Of a stretch of 10,226 nt of DNA, positions 7,517-10,226 are shown in pieces (the first letter of the stretch is position 1; the number at the start of each line of letters is the position of its first letter). The position numbers and the translations under genes were made by a program. The notes beneath the pieces are model-generated. The model had not been told where the DNA came from, did no database searches, and saw only the letters and a program-made list of their open reading frames with translations. Source of the DNA: an uncultured Collinsella sp. (GTDB taxonomy: Bacteria > Actinomycetota > Coriobacteriia > Coriobacteriales > Coriobacteriaceae); assembly GCA_900548255.1 (NCBI GenBank), contig URKH01000072.1:1-10226 (forward strand), written 5' to 3'.

Positions 7517-7678
7517 CCGTGCAGTGCGGACGCCAATCGCCGCAGCACGCCGCGGTTTCGATAAACGATGCCGGTAATAGCCTCGAAATAATCAAGCGTT
7601 TCTGACGCACGGACGCATGCGAGCGTCTAGCATATCCATTCAAAACGGATTCACAAGCAAAGGGAGTCGCAAGCGCAT

Positions 7679-8677
7679 ATGAAGCAGTGGGTTGGACTGG
7701 GCAAATTTCTCGCGGGGCACATGCAAATCATCGTTCCGATTTGCGTGGCGCTCGGCGTGCTCTTTCCCCAGCAGATCGGCGTGCTCAAGCCCATCGTTCC
7801 CGCCCTCTTCGCCTTTATGACGTTCCAAGGTGCGCTCAGCAACACCTTTCACCAGGTGGCCGAGGTGTTCCGCCGTCCACTGCACTTGATTTTGGCGCTG
7901 CTCGTCTCGGCGGTGCTTATTCCCATAGCAGCTTATGCCATGGGATCACTGTTCTTTGGTTCCAACCCCAACCTTGTCTGCGGCATCGTGCTCGAGTACA
8001 GCGTGCCCGTGGCAGTCACTGCCTTTATGTGGATTAGCATGTTCGGCGGCAACGGCCCGCTCGCGCTCACCATCATCCTGACGTCCTCGGTCATCTCACC
8101 TGTGACGATTCCGCTTACGCTCAAGCTCCTGCTGGGTGCCACCGTCTCGATCGATGTGCCGAGCATGATGCAAGACATGGCCTTTATGATCGCCATCCCC
8201 GCCGTGCTCGGCATCGTAATCAACGAACTCACGCGCGGATGGGGACACGAGAAACTCTCCCCCGCGCTCTCGACCGCCTGCAAGTTCATGATGATGGGTG
8301 TCATCGCGTCCAACTCCACCGCCATGAGCGAGTACGTCCTGCACATGAACGCGATGCGTCTGGAAGTCGCCCTCTTTATTTTGACCTTCGCCATCAGCGG
8401 CTTTGTCGTCGGTTTTCTGGTCGCCCGTGCGCTGCATCTGCCGTATAGCGAGACGACTACCATGTGCTTTACCTGCGGCATGCGTAACATCTCTTCGGGC
8501 GCCGTCATCGCCACACAGTATTTTCCCGGCGAGGTCGTGTTCCCCGTCATGTGTGGCACGCTGTTTCAACAGGTGCTGGCCTCGATTATCGGGCACCTCT
8601 TTGAGCGCCTAACCGGCGAGGAGCGCGCCAAACAGCGCAAGCGGGTCAAGGCCGGCCGCGACGCGATGGCACGCTAG
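7679..8677 (+). CDS. Bile acid:sodium symporter (BASS) superfamily membrane transporter
   Basis: The 332-residue protein is strongly hydrophobic, with about ten membrane segments near 15-30, 37-55, 69-90, 98-118, 127-150, 166-183, 199-213, 228-249, 262-280 and 287-307, and a short Arg/Lys-rich cytoplasmic tail (310-332). The TM4-TM5 stretch with Pro110, GGN (123-125) and LTSSVISP (134-141), and CGMRN (266-270) in TM9, match the two crossover regions of the BASS fold. Family members carry bile acids, pantoate and other organic anions with sodium, so the substrate here is unknown; a bile-acid link is tempting for a gut organism but unproven. At the Na2 site, the ExGMQN of the Neisseria structure reads TCGMRN. 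The ATG at 7679 has AGGGAG at 7661-7666, spacing 12 nt, rather long. Transcribed alone, divergent from recJ-recQ and convergent with the DUF4931 gene. Confidence 0.85.
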   Translation: MKQWVGLGKFLAGHMQIIVPICVALGVLFPQQIGVLKPIVPALFAFMTFQGALSNTFHQVAEVFRRPLHLILALLVSAVLIPIAAYAMGSLFFGSNPNLVCGIVLEYSVPVAVTAFMWISMFGGNGPLALTIILTSSVISPVTIPLTLKLLLGATVSIDVPSMMQDMAFMIAIPAVLGIVINELTRGWGHEKLSPALSTACKFMMMGVIASNSTAMSEYVLHMNAMRLEVALFILTFAISGFVVGFLVARALHLPYSETTTMCFTCGMRNISSGAVIATQYFPGEVVFPVMCGTLFQQVLASIIGHLFERLTGEERAKQRKRVKAGRDAMAR

Positions 8678-8705
8678 ACTGTCCGCATTACGCGGGTGAT
8701 AGTCT
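8676..8705. terminator. Weak candidate bidirectional terminator between convergent genes
   Basis: Only 30 nt separate the convergent stop codons. Within 8676-8705 the ends AGACT (8676-8680) and AGTCT (8701-8705) are inverted, enclosing a second inverted pair CCGC (8683-8686) and GCGG (8692-8695) with a 5-nt loop. The unpaired internal bases and lack of a T tract on either side make it a weak structure. The convergent position supports a terminator role more than the sequence does. Confidence 0.3.
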
Positions 8706-8707
8706 TG

Positions 8708-9505
8708 CTATACGAGCGTTTCCAGATGCGCACGCAGGCGCTCTGCATCGATATCGAGCGTGGTCTCGGCATTGACCTGGGCCAAACGATAACCGACAAA
8801 GTAGGGCGAAACCACCCAACGCGGCAACACCTTGGCAATGGTCCGGCCGTCCATGTGGTAGAAGAACAAGTTGTACGACTCCGCGCGGCCGCCGTGGTGC
8901 TCGTGCAGGATATAGCGCAGGGCCACCTGAATCGCATCGGCAAACAGGTCCGCTTCGGCTTGGTCGCGGGCGTCGTCGCTGGCGGCGATTCCCTGTGGAG
9001 CCGAGACGTTAACCTCAAAGAATCCCATAATCGGTTCGGTTGAGATGTTGACCGAGATTCTCCCCTGTTGCCAAACATTGATGCCTTCGAAATTGGCGGA
9101 AGTCAGCGAAGCATAGCCGTCTTCCTGCTCCAAGCCCACAATCTGCATGTGTGGATGGACGAGGCTACCACCCGAAAGCGGGCCCTTGTTCTTGTACATG
9201 AGCACGCTTCGATACTGCTGTGAATCGATCATCTGCTGCCAGCAACCCAGGGCAAATCGTATCACATGATGCAGCTCGTCTGGTGCATAGGTCACCAAGT
9301 CGGCATCGTGATCTGCCGATTCAATCAACACGGTTTGACGGGTGGCGCGCAGGGTCTTGAACTTGTTCTCGAGCCAAATGCAGTCACCATCGCGCTGGAT
9401 GATGTTGGCGAGCCCCTCCGGGTCGCAAAAGGGGCACGCGGTGCCAGGGCGCCGGTTGTCGTCGGGCTTACCGTTCGCCTGCTGGACGTCAAATACCAGC
9501 GCCAC
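8708..9505 (-). CDS. DUF4931-type protein of the GalT/HIT superfamily
   Basis: This 265-residue protein looks like a compact relative of galactose-1-phosphate uridylyltransferase, matching what I know as DUF4931. CPFC (24-27), His66 and HPHMQ (117-121) parallel E. coli GalT: two zinc cysteines, a zinc His, then zinc His117 and nucleophilic His119. Also visible are ENKFKTL (46-52), KNKGPLSGGS (105-114) and a C-terminal block with LPRWVVSPYF (227-236). The catalytic histidine implies nucleotidyl transfer or hydrolysis through a nucleotidyl-His intermediate; the substrate is unknown, and shorter length than GalT (about 350) warns against calling it GalT. The start is GTG at 9503-9505, with GGAGG (9514-9518) 8 nt upstream, inside the last codons of cutC. 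Only 3 nt separate the two genes, so they are co-transcribed and probably translationally coupled. Confidence 0.82.
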   Translation of the reverse strand: MALVFDVQQANGKPDDNRRPGTACPFCDPEGLANIIQRDGDCIWLENKFKTLRATRQTVLIESADHDADLVTYAPDELHHVIRFALGCWQQMIDSQQYRSVLMYKNKGPLSGGSLVHPHMQIVGLEQEDGYASLTSANFEGINVWQQGRISVNISTEPIMGFFEVNVSAPQGIAASDDARDQAEADLFADAIQVALRYILHEHHGGRAESYNLFFYHMDGRTIAKVLPRWVVSPYFVGYRLAQVNAETTLDIDAERLRAHLETLV

Positions 9506-9508
9506 GGG

Positions 9509-10186
9509 TTATACCTCCAGCGGCACGATCTTGGTGCCATGAAGCTCGGGGACGCCTAGCGCTGCCGCGACCGCGTCGCGATTTGCCGTAGTGATGCCGC
9601 CGCCGGGAAGGATGGTCAAACGATCACCCGCATACTCGATTAAACGAGCCAGGTGATCGAAATTATCCTCGATCGACGTACCGGCCGCGCCGCCATGCGT
9701 GAGGATGCGCGTAACGCCGCAGTCGGCAAGTGTATCAATCGCATCGAGTTGAGCCTCGGGCGAGAGCTGGTCAAATGCCATGTGGAAGGTGATGTCAAGG
9801 GACTCGCGCTTGCATTCCTCGGTCGCACACCCCGCGGCCATAACGAGGGCGCCGAGCGTAAGCTCGTCAAGCGCCCATCCGCCGGCACAAGGCTTGCAGC
9901 AGCCAAAGACCAAGCCGTCGGCGCCGGCGCTCACGGCAAGGCCCAAGTCCATCTCCATCATGCGCAGCTCGTCCTGGTTGTAGTGAAAGTCGCCGCCACG
10001 CGGGCGAATCATGCACATCACTCGCGCGTCATGCTCGTGAGCATAGCTGACCGTAGCGCTGATAACGCCGGCCGAGGGCGTGGTACCACCGACGGCAAGG
10101 TTATCGCACAGCTCGATGCGCTTTGCACCGGCATCGATAGCCGCCGGCACCCGCTCAAAGTTCTCGGCACAAAACTCGTACAGCAT
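9509..10186 (-). CDS. cutC: CutC-family TIM-barrel protein
   Basis: The 225-residue protein has the CutC signatures in order: RIELCDNLAVGGTTPS (23-38), IRPRGGDFHY (60-69), GADGLVFG (88-95), TFHMAFD (133-139), ILTHGG (161-166), LPGGGIT (193-199) and LHGTK (215-219). CutC was named for copper homeostasis in E. coli, but that copper role is disputed and the reaction is unknown, so a copper function should not be assumed. It is slightly shorter than usual (about 240-250), and the segment after VFG has extra cysteines (Cys96, Cys97, Cys100, Cys120, Cys125). The ATG at 10184-10186 follows a GGGGGT Shine-Dalgarno by about 6-7 nt. It is the first gene of a two-gene unit with the DUF4931 gene. Only 40 nt of upstream sequence is in the window, and no promoter is visible there. 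Confidence 0.93.
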   Translation of the reverse strand: MLYEFCAENFERVPAAIDAGAKRIELCDNLAVGGTTPSAGVISATVSYAHEHDARVMCMIRPRGGDFHYNQDELRMMEMDLGLAVSAGADGLVFGCCKPCAGGWALDELTLGALVMAAGCATEECKRESLDITFHMAFDQLSPEAQLDAIDTLADCGVTRILTHGGAAGTSIEDNFDHLARLIEYAGDRLTILPGGGITTANRDAVAAALGVPELHGTKIVPLEV

Positions 10187-10226
10187 AGATAGACCCCCAA
10201 AGACAGCAGATGTTTTCCGACGGGCA

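Noticed and set aside
7612..7627. Inverted repeat GACGC/GCGTC upstream of the transporter gene as an operator
   Set aside because: The arms are only 5 bp in GC-rich DNA, with no matching promoter and no regulator gene beside it; chance explains it well enough.

Overview
The window looks like chromosomal core DNA of a GC-rich gut Actinomycetota of the class Coriobacteriia, probably Collinsella or a close relative. This is inferred from overall base composition, protein style and an unusual RecJ-helicase fusion, not from a marker gene. I see no rRNA, tRNA, CRISPR array, insertion sequence or phage gene. Most coding capacity is on the minus strand; one transporter gene is on the plus strand.

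Layout from left to right: (1) the start and most of a class II fructose-bisphosphate aldolase gene, cut by the left edge (1-776, minus); (2) a glyoxalase II-like metallo-beta-lactamase-fold hydrolase (971-1654, minus); (3) a full-length bifunctional (p)ppGpp synthetase/hydrolase Rel (1739-4099, minus); (4) a 1095-residue fusion of a RecJ single-strand exonuclease to a RecQ-like helicase (4115-7402, minus). Genes 4, 3 and 2 are read in that order and probably form one operon. It starts at a clear TATAAT box near 7511-7516, with a leader holding a small upstream reading frame and a hairpin that covers the ribosome binding site of recJ-recQ. Hydrolase transcription may be modulated by a 12-bp hairpin after rel.

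(5) A divergent plus-strand gene (7679-8677) encodes a membrane transporter of the bile acid:sodium symporter (BASS) superfamily. It converges on (6) a GalT/HIT-superfamily protein of the DUF4931 type (8708-9505, minus), which is translationally coupled to (7) a CutC-family TIM-barrel protein (9509-10186, minus).

The recJ-rel-hydrolase order is a reduced version of the recJ-apt-rel-dtd-hydrolase order known from Firmicutes, with apt and dtd absent. The most interesting points are the physical fusion of RecJ exonuclease with a RecQ-like helicase, the uORF/hairpin arrangement at its start, and the tightly coupled cutC-DUF4931 pair.
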